A stretch of 64,000 bases of DNA from Limnanthes douglasii subsp. nivea (GCA_036936605.1 JAUPFV010000005.1:192136958-192200957); one strand, 5' to 3'; numbered from the stretch's first letter, positions 22,801 through 35,745 are shown. Notes: generated by a model not told the origin, from the letters alone. Program-made: numbers and translations.

Positions 22801-24386
22801 TGTGCACCGTCTTTCTGCTTTTTCTCATCCCCGAGAGCACTGATGACATTACCAAGTGCAAGAAGCCCCTTGTTGATGTGAATTCCTGTTCATGATAGCA
22901 AACTTAGTATGCATATTGATAGTCATTATTCATAAGAGAAACAAATTAAGAGATAAGTGAATCACTAACCCTCTTTCAGACGAAGACCACCTGAACCTGT
23001 TCGTTTGGCTCGTTCAGATCCAGCAAGATCAACTAAATGCAGCTTTGCACAGAAGTATTCGTCACCCATTCCCTGGCCTCGGTGGTCATCAGAACCAGAA
23101 GCTGAATGGATTTTCCGCGTCCGTTCTAATGTGACAGTGAAGATGGCATGGGATCGACTTTTACAAAAAATGTCAGCACATTTATCTACCTTTATTAACA
23201 TCTATACACAAAAAAAAAAGGCATTTTATGCTTACCTAGACTTGTTATTCATTTTTGTAGACCCAGTAGCCCTACTTGAGGATCCTTGTTTCAGGCAAGC
23301 ATACATTTCTTGTAGTGTACTTACTGCAACTTCACTTGCCCCAGTGACTGTTATTACTCCATTCGGTGTTTCGCGGATTTGAATGTGATTCCTCTCGTGA
23401 ACAACTTTTCCGGTATGTGCATTCACTGATTTATTGACAGTTACAGTATTCAATAGGTCTCTCACTTCTTCCCCTAGAATCTAGGAAATCACGATACTCT
23501 AGTCAATATTTCGAAACCAATATAAAACTCTTTTGAATAACAAGAACATTTTGAGAATACGTGGCTATCAGTACTTACTAGAACCCAATGCAGAAGGGCT
23601 ACCCTATGCAGATTTTGTTTTTCAAAACGTAAAAAGAGATGGAATAGAAAGTTTACATCACAAAGAGATTTCACTATATTCAGAAAATGCAGATGATACC
23701 TCAATAAAGGAAACGTGTAATCGATGCTTCACTGTATCAATTTTTGTAAATAAGGTATCCATAACTTGAGGAATCAATCCTGTGCCACAGCCATCTTCGG
23801 TGGCAGTTCCCATTGTATAGGTCTTCCCCGATCCGGTCTGCAGAACTTGTAAAATGTCAGATAAAAAACCCAAAGCAACTAAAGAAAAAATTGGTCCATA
23901 TGGACATTACCTGACCATAAGCTAGTACTGTTGCGTTATATCCTTGAAAAAAACTTTGAACAAGAGGAGCAACACATTCTTCAAACATTAAAGATGGTGA
24001 AGAAGCTCCATTTCCATATACAGCATCGAAGATAAAAGAATGTGTACCAATTTGTACCTACACCACAACCGTCACAACCAAACGTTACTGTATTGTCAAT
24101 CGATAACAAAATTAAAAGATTGGAGATGAACTATCAATACAGAACAAAGCCGAATCTATGTACGAGCAGAGTAAATCAATGCTAATCAGTAATCACAATA
24201 ACACACAATCGATCAGCTGGAGAAAAAAAAAGAAAAAAAGATTGAGGTATTCACCTGAGGAACTTCAGATGAAATGGAAACGCATTCTTTACAACTCTGA
24301 TTACATTCATCACCGATTAATGGCCGCACGTGAACTGCCACTTTTACACTGCAATTTTGAGGCGAGGATGAGGATGAGGACTCCAT
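16870..24386 (-). CDS. KIN4B: Kinesin-4 (KIN-4/FRA1 family, probable KIN-4B orthologue)
   Basis: Microtubule motor of the family that acts on cortical microtubules and wall deposition. 24 exons: 24255-24386, 23911-24057, 23700-23837, 23236-23480, 22970-23157, 22761-22885, 22361-22397, 22154-22245, 21921-22028, 21725-21838, 21442-21541, 21213-21325, 20573-20671, 20392-20496, 20157-20273, 19968-20048, 19562-19633, 18977-19070, 18877-18908, 18457-18554, 18256-18351, 17861-18076, 17569-17731, 16870-17316. Total 3159 nt, 1052 aa, the usual length for KIN-4A/B. Motor about 14-368: P-loop GQTGSGKT (92-99, across exons 2/3), switch I NNKSSRSH, switch II DLAGSER (264-270). Then a long coiled coil to about 890 and the FRA1-type tail ([19 protein letters not shown]). 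Intron 17 begins GC (ATG|GCAAGT); all others are GT-AG. KIN-4B rather than 4A rests on gene neighbourhood. Confidence 0.93.
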
Positions 24387-27339
24387 AGAAGCGTTTTTTT
24401 TTGAAAGACGAATAGAAATGGTTGGTTTGGTTGTATTAATAATAATGTGGAATGATAAGAAGTACTGATGTTGATGTAGTATGAGTTAAAGAGCAAGGCG
24501 GGAGAGAAGAGACGCTAGACACTCTTAAGAAATGAAGATGGATGGAGTGTTGAGTCTTCTCTTATTTCTTCTTCTCTGATTACTTAATTTGACTTCCTTT
24601 CCATTTCTTTCGTAGTCAATTATAAATGTTTGAAAGACATACAATTCACGGTCTAGTAAAATTATAACTATAGTATATTTTTCGCCAGTTTAAGCATCTA
24701 ACTAAATCTTTAGCGAAATATAATTATATTAAAATCTAGTTATCCTTATTTATTTTATGGTTTATGATATTATCCTTCCATCCAATAATAAAACTATCTA
24801 AAATTTTATAATTCTAACCGTATACTACTACTACTCTCTCTCTCTATATATATATGAATAAAAAAGTTAAAATATCTAACAAAAAACACATAAAAATTAA
24901 AATTTTAAAAATAGAAAAATCGACGTTTATCCAAACATAAATTCAACAATCGTGAGTAAAGATATATATTCTTTCTCTTGTATAAATTATTGACGAAATT
25001 TGATAAAAAAAAATCCTAAATGAAGTATTTATGGAGTTTGTTAATATTGCGACATCGTGTTAGTGTTCAATATTTGGTAACGATATCGACGGACTTCGTC
25101 GACATCAATATCCAATACTTGATTCAGATGTCGACGAATTTCATCGACACTGTAAAACACAATAAACACTTTAATTTTATAGGGAAATATTACATTGGTT
25201 GTCAAATAATTTTGCTTTTTGTTGTTAACTTTACATTTTAATAGTATTATCGTAGAACAAAAAAAATTATGAAGATGTTTTGCATGTATTCACTATTATG
25301 GTGCATTTTAGTAAACCTCATTTTATAAATTAAAGATAACATATGGGTAAAAGTATATGATATATGATTCCTAAGAGTTTTTATGATGATGGGAAGACCG
25401 GGATAACCCTGAGATTAATGTTTGCTTGCGACAAATTCAGACCTTATAATAAATTTACTATTAAACTTAATGTTAAGAAAAGACATAGATGGACAGAAAA
25501 TGTGATTGTATATTTGCACTATTAGTTTATTCCATTGAAGGTAAACTAGGATTATGGTTGATAATGTCAAAAAGATTTTAGGAGGGTGTTTAAGTAATAA
25601 TGGAAGAAATAACTAATTTTTGGATGAGTTAGAGAAATAATTGAGTTGCCTAAAATATTTTAGAGATAGATGCTCTAACATGTTAAATAAGAAGCAAATT
25701 TTTTTCCAAATTTCATTAAATGCTCTAAATGCTTATTTAAAGCCAAATGGGTCAAATGGACGTAATGGGTTTATATAGTCCATGACCCGTTTATATCCAA
25801 AGCCCGTTATTATGTTAAATACTTATAATTATTACACTTTATGACATCGACATACATTAAATAAACTTTGGTTTTATAACTCATGTTTCTGATTTGTTAT
25901 TCGGATAATTCAGTCCTCATCGTTAGTCCCCTTAGTCCTCGTGAAGATCCTTCAGGGTAATTGATGTATGCAAGCTTTTCAGATTTTGGCCTAAAATCCC
26001 TTCGAATTTGACTGTAAATACTTAATATTTCATATTAGCTTTGGTTGAACCGAACACATCTTCGAGAGATAATTTTGAACTGACTTGTGGAGTCGTTTGG
26101 GTATTATTGCATGCATTCTTCATAGATGTCCATTCGGATATACTCATGCATACGAGTAATAGAAATGTTAGGTCCACAACCTCTTATTTAAGTGGTGAAG
26201 TGTGATGATGTTTAAAGACGATTCCATTTATTTAGAAAAATAATCGTTAGAGACTCTTCAACTTCTCGATGCTTCTATCTGTTGGGCTTGTGAGAAAATG
26301 TTACTAGGCTTTTCTATATTTGTCTATAAATTATTTCCCACATTCCTTTTACCATAATTTCCCTTTTAGAACAATTTCTAGAGAGAGAAGTTTTGCACTC
26401 TCACCACCGCAATTCTCACCGTTTATTATAATAACTACCATTAAATTATTTTTCGGTGACGCCTTTTGGAACTTGTATGTTCACTGTGGCCATTGGTTTG
26501 AATGGTTGGTTGTGTCTCTCGGATAAAGATGAGAAGAAGAAAAGATCTAGGAGAGTTGTAGGGTTGCCAAAGTTTGAGAGGCCAACTATCATTAGTCAAA
26601 TCTTCGACTGCGGAAGCACCAACCCTTATAACAGATTTAGTATTACCTCCATCCACTGCTTAGTCATTTACTTTAAGAGTTCATTCTTTGAGGCCAACAC
26701 GGTCCCAATGAACAACTAGTAGCAGATGTCGATAAGTTTTTATAGATATAGGTTCGGATACCGATGACAAGTCTCCTTCAAAGAGAACTACCCAAATAAT
26801 GGTTATAAATCTCCAGCAAGCCTATGAAAATAAGGCGATGAAAAAATAGATATCCCTTATCATAAATTACCTCAAAACAAACCATTTTCCTCTAAATCTA
26901 ATATGATGCAATTAGTTGATGATGAAGAATAAAATATTGCCATGGGTTATTACTTGTAACGTCAGATCAATCCTAAGAAAATTTTAAAGTCCCAAAGGAA
27001 TTTGTGGGGAAAACACAAAAACCAAGGGTGGTAAAAAGAAATTATAAAGAGGTAGATGAAGTGGAATTACTTTCATTCTAGAAAGTGAGCAGTGAATATT
27101 TGATTGTTCTCTCCCACACCTTTTACAGCTACCACTTGGATATTGATTTATGCGTACTTCGAGCCAAGTGAGGAATTTTGAAGGAGGTTCTCTTCCCGAA
27201 AGGTGGAGAGACACCAATGAATTGCGCAACAAAAAATTTGGTTGTCTACATTGATGTATTGAACTAAGGTCTTCGGTTACCCTAAGATAGTTAGATATTT
27301 TGATCTAGTTAGCCTATGTTTAAGCCAATCTAGTCCAAA
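24387..27339. other. Kinesin upstream region, then AT-rich intergenic DNA
   Basis: The first ~200 bp hold the kinesin 5' UTR and promoter (minus strand). Then AT-rich DNA with a short CTCTCT-TATATA run at about 24834. Near 25088-25155 there are several TCGTCGAC/GTCGACGAA words. Between 26300 and 26720 a less AT-rich patch has short frames but no family I recognise; it may be an old retroelement leader. Nothing else supported. Confidence 0.5.
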
Positions 27340-27836
27340 CTTAGTCGATGCTTGATTATAATCTAGTCGTTGTTACTTGTTCTTGCTCTTGCCACTTATA
27401 TTCTTGTTGTTTAGGTTTTGTGTTTCTATCTCTCTAGAACTCAAAATCATTTTTTTCTTTAAATTATCTTCATTAACATATGTGAACCTATTGATTTTGT
27501 ATTAGTTTGTTACTATCATTAGGTTATATGTATCATAACTTTAAAATTACGGTTTTTTATTTATTAATTTAGATATACAATTTATTATGCATCGGTATGT
27601 AAATTGTTGGGAATGATAATGGTAAGCTTATGTAGTTTTTAGTCTTAAAGTTTGTATCTACCTATTCATGTTAAATTTTATGGTATAAATCAATCATTTT
27701 TTTATAAATAAAATAACAAAAAATAATTCAGTTCATAATCCAAAATAGTGTTGATATATAATGTTAAATCAAACGAATGAATTCTAAGATTTGGAGCTTT
27801 AGAAACATAATAGATTATAATCAAGCATCGAGTAAG
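27340..27836. mobile_element. MITE-like element with 26-bp terminal inverted repeats
   Basis: Starts CTTAGTCGATGCTTGATTAT and ends with the inverse (ATAATCAAGCATCGAGTAAG); the 26-bp ends pair with one mismatch. The 497-bp interior is AT-rich with no coding capacity. A second copy of the same sequence lies at 33397-33863. No convincing target duplication was found, so the superfamily is open. Confidence 0.75.
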
Positions 27837-30800
27837 ATAAATTAGGGTAATTTGTTAGTCAAACTTGAAAACCCACCCTCAAATCTCATAATCTATTATG
27901 GACAGTTCTTTACGTTTAGGCCAAGCTTCTATCTCAGGTCGTTAAGGTTGTTATGAACCAATTATCTGGTTATTCGAGTTTTTTTTGGTTTAATATAAAA
28001 TATATTTTAGCCTATTTTTTTAGATTTGGTGAGAGTTTAGTCTATACAGTTTCTAGTATACTCTCGGTCTTGATCCAATTTGGGTTCGAGTTCAAAAGTT
28101 AAGACTAAGACTTTTAAAAATTCACGTAAACTGCGAATCAAACCGGAATCTAAACTAAAAAACTAGTATATAAATATTACCATATTATCTTTTATGTCCT
28201 GTAGTTCATATTCCAAAGGTTTTAAAAAATATATTTTATAGAAAATATTTAATTGAGATGAACTAGATCAATTTTTAATTATTTATGGTTAAATTATATT
28301 TAGATAATGTATAAAGTAATAATAAACTAATTAAAATTTAGTAGAGAGAATGTAAACCATAAAAACAACATAGACTAAAAAAACTATGAACCGTTTAAAA
28401 AGTAAAAAGGATATAAAGAAACAGAGATTTAAAAAAACATGTTGTTATTAGTCTATTAGATTCAGTAGTAAACTAATATGTTAAAAGAGAGGAGATCTTA
28501 TTGAGATTTCTTTTCTACTTCTTTTCCGGAAAGAAGTAGAATTTTGAAGAGACGAGGTAGAAGCAGAAGCAGAATAAGATGCAACCTTCTTTTCACTTTC
28601 TTCTTTAGTAGTAACATATACATCCAAATCCGAACCCACTTCACTCTTTACCTAAAATCAAAATGTAAATATATTAAAGGTCAATTTTTGGTGTTATACA
28701 AATAAAGAAAGAGAACGATATTATAAGTACTTTGTATTCAATTTAGCAAAATCTGGTGGTTGAACTGAGCAGTTCACATCCACATGTTCTGCATGAATGG
28801 GTAACAACAATAGGTCTGGTTCTTTCTTTGACCTTCTTTCGTTGAATATAAACAATATCGAAGGAATTTATACAATAGGTTTGGATACTAGCTAAATCCA
28901 AATATTTAGAGATCGATGATACCCTCGTTCCAGATTCATTTGAACTATACGACTACAATTATTATTCAATAAACAATTATTATTATATCTTCATATCAAA
29001 TACAAAGATTTATTGATTCATCATTGTAAAACAAGACAATAAAAATTAATAAGTATAAAAATACAAGATCTAGTTTAAAAGATATTTGAACTAAAAAGTT
29101 ATCCGGAGACAGCAATGATGTTGATGTACGTTTTTTTTGTGACGGAGGTCGCAAAATGGCTGCTCCAAACACTCTGAACAAAATATAGAATTCTTTTTGG
29201 TATCGTGACTATATTTTGAATGAAACTATGTTCTTATGAATTGGATCAGCCATAGATGCTCTTTTATTGCTTCGACAAATTTCGTCATTAATTTTTTTTT
29301 AAAAAGAAAAAAAGAAAAAAATGATATTTAGGTTGAAGAAGATAACGATTTAAATATGTGAAGAAACTAATACAAGGATCAGTTTGATATGAGATATCTG
29401 TCTGTATATAAGATATTGGATTACTGGACCGGTCACTGATCTAGGGGTTTTAAAAAGAGAAAACAAAATTAGAACAAGTGCTTGAAGTCATACTTCAAGA
29501 GTTTTAGTCAAACTATTAATGTACTAACAAATAAATAAATTTTAATATTCAGGTTTATAATTTATGAGATCCAATATTACTACCATCATATTATTATTTT
29601 ATCCATAAATTAGGATTTTATATTCTTATTTCAATATGAAATTACTCTAAAACAACACAATAATTCTTATTTACTATATATGTGAAATAAATTTCATTTT
29701 TATGTAAAAATATATAATAATATTTTAATGTTAAAATTGATAATTTTTATTTAAATAAAAGTATATTTTTTATTTATAGTTATAATTATCTTAATTTAAT
29801 ATTATTTAGTATTTTTATCCTAATTTATTTCATATTTTTAAGGATAGTTTATCTTTTACAGTTTGAATAACTTATTATGATTTTAGTAATATAGATAGAA
29901 TCTTGGTAGCTTTTTATTTTGAAAGATATTTTATAATTTTTATTTATTATTATATTTTCAAAATAATATAATAGATAGGAGACAAAACATGAAGATAGGA
30001 GAATAGTTTGATAGAAAAATAAAACATCTAAAGTAATACTGATTCTTAGTATAATTTAAAGACAATTATAATATTTGTTTGAAATCAATTGATAAACCTT
30101 TAAAATTGACATACTAAAAAAATAACCTAGGATTGTTGAAACTATGAAAAATTAAATACCCAAATTTTATATTGATAAAATTTAAAATATAAACTGAAAA
30201 TGTTATTTAAATTTATAGAATCCATATTTGAAAATGAATTTGGTTAGTAGTTTGGCCGAATTTAGTGCTTAAGATTTTTTTCAATCTAACTTTACGTTTT
30301 GTATGCCCCATTCTAGCATAACTACTAAGAGCACGTATGGTCGTACGTGTTAAGATTATTAATTGTATATGTTAATTAATGAATAAAATAACAAACAAAG
30401 AAAATGAAGGAGAAAAGGAATGAAAAATAACACTTAAAATATAAAGGATTTATCTGCTAACTCGCTATGGAAATTTAACAAGCGAATTAGCAAAAATTTA
30501 TTCCACGTATAAACTATCATTTTTAACATGTTCATTGGAGTAAATGTTTTAATGTTTTAATTAAAATCAAGTTAACGTATGATTTAACGCTTCGACGGTA
30601 TATACTCTAAGAGTAAATTACATTCTTTATATTGAGAATGGATTTAAAACCTTTAAACATTAAAAATATTATATAAATAACACTACATTATCTTCTAAGC
30701 CGTTAAGTTTATATTCCAAAAGTTTTGTACAAAATAATATGTAGGATATATTTAATTAATATTGGTCATATCAATTTTTATTTTATTTATAAAAAATAAT

Positions 30801-31177
30801 ATTTAAATGATGTATAACATTGTCACAAACTAATTAAATTTTATTGGAAAACAGTTAAATAATAAATAAGCTATATATATTACATATATCTTTCCAACCG
30901 GCTATATTATATGAGATTAGATACTATATAAAATCATTATATATGATTTTTATTTTTCCAACATCTATGTTTAATAGTATAAATTATGTTAGGTATATTT
31001 GCAGTGGCAGTTACACAATATCTAAACATATATAAATGTCTTAACAAATTATATTAATAAAAAACATGATAGTTGAAACAAAAACGCAATTTTTTTTTTT
31101 ATTTTTTCTATTATTTTAGCAAATTAGCAACTATCTTAAATAGACCGTGATAGTTGGAACAAAAATTTAATATACAA
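27837..31177. other. AT-rich intergenic DNA with one exon-like fragment
   Basis: Very AT-rich. On the minus strand 28486-28652 looks like a terminal exon: TTTTAG acceptor, then an open frame (VKSEVGSDLDVYVTTKEESE, a Ser/Ala-rich run, FRKRSRKEISIRS) to a stop. I do not recognise the gene, and no upstream exon was found. The rest shows only simple AT-rich sequence and scattered transposon-like scraps. Confidence 0.35.
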
Positions 31178-31398
31178 CCCCCAAGGGAGTAGCCGAGTTG
31201 GTTAAGTATGGTATGCTTGTGACCAAAAGGTCATGAGTTCGAGTCCCTCTACATACGCTTTCTCGGCTGAGCCTATCACCTTGTGTGGTTTACCTTCTGG
31301 CGTTGATTTGCAGGCTATCGCGTCAGACTGAGGGTTTACCCTGTGCGCACTCATTGCACTCTGAGTAGCGGCTGCGGGTTCCCTCCAAAAAAAAAATG
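31178..31398 (+). mobile_element. tRNA-derived SINE, copy 1
   Basis: 221 bp beginning CCCCCAAGGGAGTAGCC. A box TAGCCGAGTTGGTTAAG and B box GGTCATGAGTTCGAGTCCC are spaced as in a tRNA gene; the rest is not tRNA. It ends in a poly-A run. Flanked by the target duplication TAATATACAA (31168-31177 and 31399-31408). Non-autonomous: transcribed by Pol III and dependent on a LINE for mobility. Confidence 0.93.
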
Positions 31399-31408
31399 TA
31401 ATATACAA

Positions 31409-33396
31409 ATTTATATTAATCAAATATATCTATATTTATAAAAAATATAGATAGACACTTGGAGTGCTATTAGTTGTAAACTAATGTCAAAATATATTTT
31501 AAAGTAAAATAAAATAATCTATATCGATAGTTTAAAAATAATTATAGTTTTTCTTCGAATAAGCTTTTAAATTGACATTACTGAAAATAAAATATAATTT
31601 TGAGGACTTTAAAATTTAAAAATAATAATAACAATTGGAAACTTAAATTATTTACGAGTTAAAATCCAAAATATAAGTGAAGATGTGATTTAAATTATTA
31701 TTATAATTTTTAAAGATTTTTTTTTGTAACTCTTAGTATGAGGTTTAGTTTTGCCGAATTTAATGGCTAGAGAATTTAATTTATCAAATTTTGCATCCCA
31801 TTTTTTGTGTCCTTTCTTAACCCCTTCAATAAAAAGAAATAAAAATATTGTTTCTCTTATCTCCTTTCCAGTTTAAACATTTGTCGGAAAAAGTAAAAAC
31901 CAGTTTAAACTAAACAAACTGTATTTCAATATTCTATTTGAATTTATGATGATGATTCACGTGGTATAAACATTATCTGCATAACAATTTACTTGGCTCA
32001 GACATTTGTAATTATTCACAATCGTTTGTTTATATTCACGATGTTATTTCCATGAATTTATTCATCTCGATTAATATTTTCTTTAATGGTTGGGTTCATA
32101 TTACACTATAAAAGAAATGGAAACAATCCTTCTTGAGTTTCTATTATGTTAATAGGAGTATACTCTCAATTACTGGTAGAACTATTGTAGTAAGATCTGA
32201 ATCCGGTATTTGGTTACACACAGTTAATTCACTACTAGTTCATATATGAGTTATAGACTACTATTGTACTAATTTATGGTCATATGAAAATGTTGAAAGC
32301 TTTGATAAATGTTACAGTTCATGATTGCAAGATAGATGAAGTTTCATAATGCCAAGAAGTCTGATTATAATAACATAATGTGGATATTATGCAGAACATT
32401 TGTTGCGACATGTGTGGAGTTGCAAGCTTTAAAGAAATGATAGCAACATGCTTTTAATGCAGGATCACGCAGGAACATGTGTACAATAACAACTCCTCAT
32501 CTTTTCTTTCTTTAATAATGTAAAAACATATAGATAAAAACATTGGATATGTGAAAGTAAAAGTAAAAGTTTGATGTTTCTATGTAAATGAATAGGCTAT
32601 GCTAATAACAGTTGATTGATCACTCCACTAAAAATCATTTGATTTAAGTCAATCTTTCATTTATAAGCCTAAGCATAAGCTTACCAATTTAAAGTTTGCT
32701 TGATTTATATTTTGACTTCTAGCTACTGCATGCGGGTGAATCTACAAAGGGTTCCACAAATTTGGTTATGCAAAGAATGTCGAGTGAGCAGAGACAGAAT
32801 ACATCAGAATCATGTTCCTGTAGAAAACATATCCAAAACTTTAACACTCCAACCCTCGCAGGTCATTGGAACTTCGCAGCTCTTTGGCTTCGACAAACTT
32901 GAATATGATCAGGGGCAACTAAATACTCTTATATTGAAACCTTTTAAGAGATCGAGGACCGCAAGGGAGGAAAATCTAGTTACCATAACTATAAGCAGAG
33001 CACAAACTTAGCTTTAGATAAAATAAATCTTGATTCTAATCATAACAACTCTGAGTGAAATACATTGAGAAAAATAATAATTTTAGTCTATGATATGCTA
33101 CCACTTATTGTTGTATCAACTACATTACTATTCAGTTGATACTCATTCGGTACTGACTCCCTACCATATAAAATTACTCATAATTTCTAAAACTATACAA
33201 AACTTATGGTTTTATGATTATATCATAAACAATGGTTGCCTCACTTCAACCGGCTGGTACATCCATGCAGCTTATCAAGATCGACTCAACGAAGGCTTGA
33301 AACAGTATCCTAAGATCTTCAACTGGGAGAGTATAAAGAACTTGGCTCACTTGCTCTCTTCAATCTGATTTTAAAGACTTCGCTAACAAATGTATT
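31409..33396. other. Intergenic DNA with two unassigned open stretches
   Basis: Mostly AT-rich. A + strand frame at 32700-33011 (103 codons; contains IWLCKECRVSRDRIHQNH and ILKPFKRSRTAREENL) and another ending at 33368 (STGWYIHAAYQDRL, FNWESIKNLAHLLS) have protein-like composition and may be pieces of one decayed gene. I do not recognise either one and see no clear splice structure. Confidence 0.3.
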
Positions 33397-33863
33397 GATG
33401 TTACTTGTTCTTGCTCTTGCCAATTCTGCTCTTGTTGTTTAGGTTTTGTATTTCTATCTCTCTCTAGAACCCAAGACCATTTTCCCCTTATATTATGTTC
33501 ATTAACATATTTGAACCTATTGGTTTTGTATTAGTTTTTGGCTCTCATTAGGTTATATGTATTGTAACTTTAAAATTACTGTGTTTTTTAAATTAATTTA
33601 TATATACAGTTTATTATACTTTGGTATGTAAATTGTTGGGAATGGTAATGGTAATCTTATGTACTTTTCTAGTCTTAAAGTTTGTATCTTCCTATTCCTA
33701 TTAAGTTTTATGGTATAAATCAAACATTTTTTTAAATAAAAGAACAAACAATAATTCAGTTCATAATCCAGAATAATGTTGATCCATAATGTTAAAAAGA
33801 ACGAATGAATTCTAAGATCTGAAGCTTTGGAATCATAATAGATTATAATCAAGCATCGACTAA
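33397..33863. mobile_element. MITE-like element, left-truncated second copy
   Basis: Colinear with 27369-27836, sharing for example GTAAATTGTTGGGAATG and the whole right end (ATAATCAAGCATCGACTAAG). The left terminal repeat is missing: homology begins at GTTACTTGTTCTTGCTC just after the decayed coding stretch. The two copies have the same orientation and differ by many substitutions, so neither is recent. Confidence 0.8.
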
Positions 33864-34479
33864 GAGTTGGTTGTTTCTTTCCTTTTTTAATTGTTTAATT
33901 CCTTGTGGTTTACAATTTTTAAGATCCATACCCCTTTCACATTAATTCTGAAAAAAAGGCTTATTATAACGTTGGTAAAATCCTTTTATTCAGCAGGAGC
34001 TTTAGTATTGGCATTCATTATTTTATAATCGTAAAAATAAAGAAACCTTTCAGCGGCCAAAACAACGAGTGAAGCATATTGTCATGAGTAAATAGATTTT
34101 GAAACTTGTCATCCCAAATATGTCTAATTTCGCTAAGGTAGTTGCGTTGTGAGCTACTTTTTTTCTAATCTCTAGAAATTTATTTCCCCCCTTAAAAATT
34201 TAAAGAAAGTTATGATGAGTATATGAGAAAATATAAGATTAAAAATTAATAGCATTTTGAAAGTTAGACATACTTCTCGATATCCAATGCCTTCTAGTTT
34301 CGCCACCAATTATCGGTAACATATTGTTTTTTTACTTTCCAACCGTGATTTGGTGATGAAATTGCAACCACGCTTCCATGTTTGGGGCGGTAAAGTAGTA
34401 GAAATGAGAGACATAAACTTTTGTGAACACACATTCGTGCATAGTGTTACAAAATTTGAAGGGCTCATGATCCATTTAA
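33864..34479. other. Intergenic DNA
   Basis: AT-rich; no gene or repeat recognised. Confidence 0.5.
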
Positions 34480-35300
34480 GAGCTCGCTAGTGAGGCTTCT
34501 CGGATTTAACATAAATCTTCTTAAAATACTAATCTAGTAGGCAAGATCATGTCTCGTGCATATCACTGCAAACAAAATGCTTCCAATGACATTAGCATAA
34601 GGTATATTTTGCATTAACTTTTTATATTTTAATTCAGTTATTACTTGAGTGCTACTAAGTTTGAAATTGGCTTTAATAGGAGTTTGAACCTCTTTGGTTT
34701 TGGACATACCAAACCTATTGAGAATATTACGTATGTATTCTTATTCAGATATGAATAGATACCCTCTTGACCAATTTTTTTTTTATTTCTAACCAAGAAT
34801 CTTCTTAACTTTTTTATATAATTTGTCTCAAACTCTATTTTCAGCTGAATTCCTTCAACGTCTCAATTATCCTTATTTCCTTTCCAGTTATTAGTATATC
34901 ATCTACGTACAACAACAATATGACTTTTTTGTCCATGTAAATTATCATATTACAATAGACTTAACTATCATAGGAAATCCTCACATACTTAACGGCCTTC
35001 CTAAAATAATCAAATCTCCTATTCCACTCATTTGGTAACTGTTTCAGTCGATATAAAGGTCTCTTCATGAATCGTACATCTCGTTCTTTTCCCTTTTCAA
35101 AACCTTGAGGTTGACTTATATAAATAGTCTCATCCAGTTTTCCATGCATAAATGCAATATTAACATCAATTTTTTCTAACTCAAGATCAAATCGAGAAAA
35201 ATTGACTAAACAACCTTTATTAAGGGTTGTTTTACAACCAATGAGAAAATATGATTGAAAGCAACACCTTTTTTTCATGAACCCCTTATCTACCAGCCTA
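34480..35300 (-). pseudogene. Ty1/copia reverse transcriptase remnant
   Basis: The longest open piece (34961-35278) carries the copia RT signature VNIAFMHGKLDETIYISQP...GFEKGKE, then LKQLPNEWNRRFD. Further down the strand at about 34905 is a decayed YVDD region, and at about 34580-34620 the block PYANVIGSILFAVICTR, which follows RT in copia elements. Many stops and shifts; no gag, integrase or LTR. A fragment only. Confidence 0.85.
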
Positions 35301-35645
35301 GCTTTGTATCTGGATAATCTTGGAAGTCATTGCTTCCTCTTGAATATCCAAATGAAGATAATACATACTCCTTGATTATCATGTAATGTATTTTTAACAA
35401 AAAACGTAATGTTTCTACATACAAATAAGATTGTATGTATAGTTCCAAACATGTTAGGTGTAGGCTATAAGTACGTAAATATATCTAATTTTGTAGGAAA
35501 ACATAACATAGTTTGAACTGTTAAATACATGTATAAGAAAATACTATTGAAACTCTATGAGTGAAGCTTGAGTCGTGACTTAGTATGAGATACATCTGCT
35601 GGTTCCTAAGTGCTGAGATAAATTAACAAGACTGGTGGCATTTTT
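35301..35645. other. Intergenic DNA
   Basis: No gene seen. Confidence 0.5.
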
Positions 35646-35653
35646 CGGTCGAA

Positions 35654-35745
35654 AAATATTTATGTTGAGCCAAAGCAGGTTGGTCCAAAACAAGTTGGTC
35701 TAAAGTAAGCTGACCTGAAACACTATGATCTGAATCAAGTTGGAT
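35654..35745 (+). repeat. 15-bp minisatellite encoding a degenerate pentapeptide
   Basis: About six imperfect tandem copies of a 15-nt unit such as GTTGGTCCAAAACAA, GTTGGTCTAAAGTAA, GCTGACCTGAAACAC. In one frame they read VGPKQ-VGLK*-ADLKH-YDLNQ-VGLKN. A stop interrupts the frame, so it is not a current gene. Confidence 0.65.

Noticed and set aside
25080..25160. Cluster of GTCGACGAA/TCGTCGAC words
   Set aside because: Short and imperfect; could be chance or a scrap of an old element.
30324..30612. Possible small transposon with AGAGCACGTATGGTCG-like ends
   Set aside because: The ends pair at only about 11 of 16 positions and no target duplication is visible.
31190..31260. tRNA gene
   Set aside because: A and B boxes are present but there is no tRNA fold or 3' half; the sequence continues into a SINE body with poly-A and target duplication. 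The same applies at 48197-48265.
33598..33852. 84-codon minus-strand frame
   Set aside because: Inside the truncated MITE copy; the AT-rich frame is not kept in the other copy.
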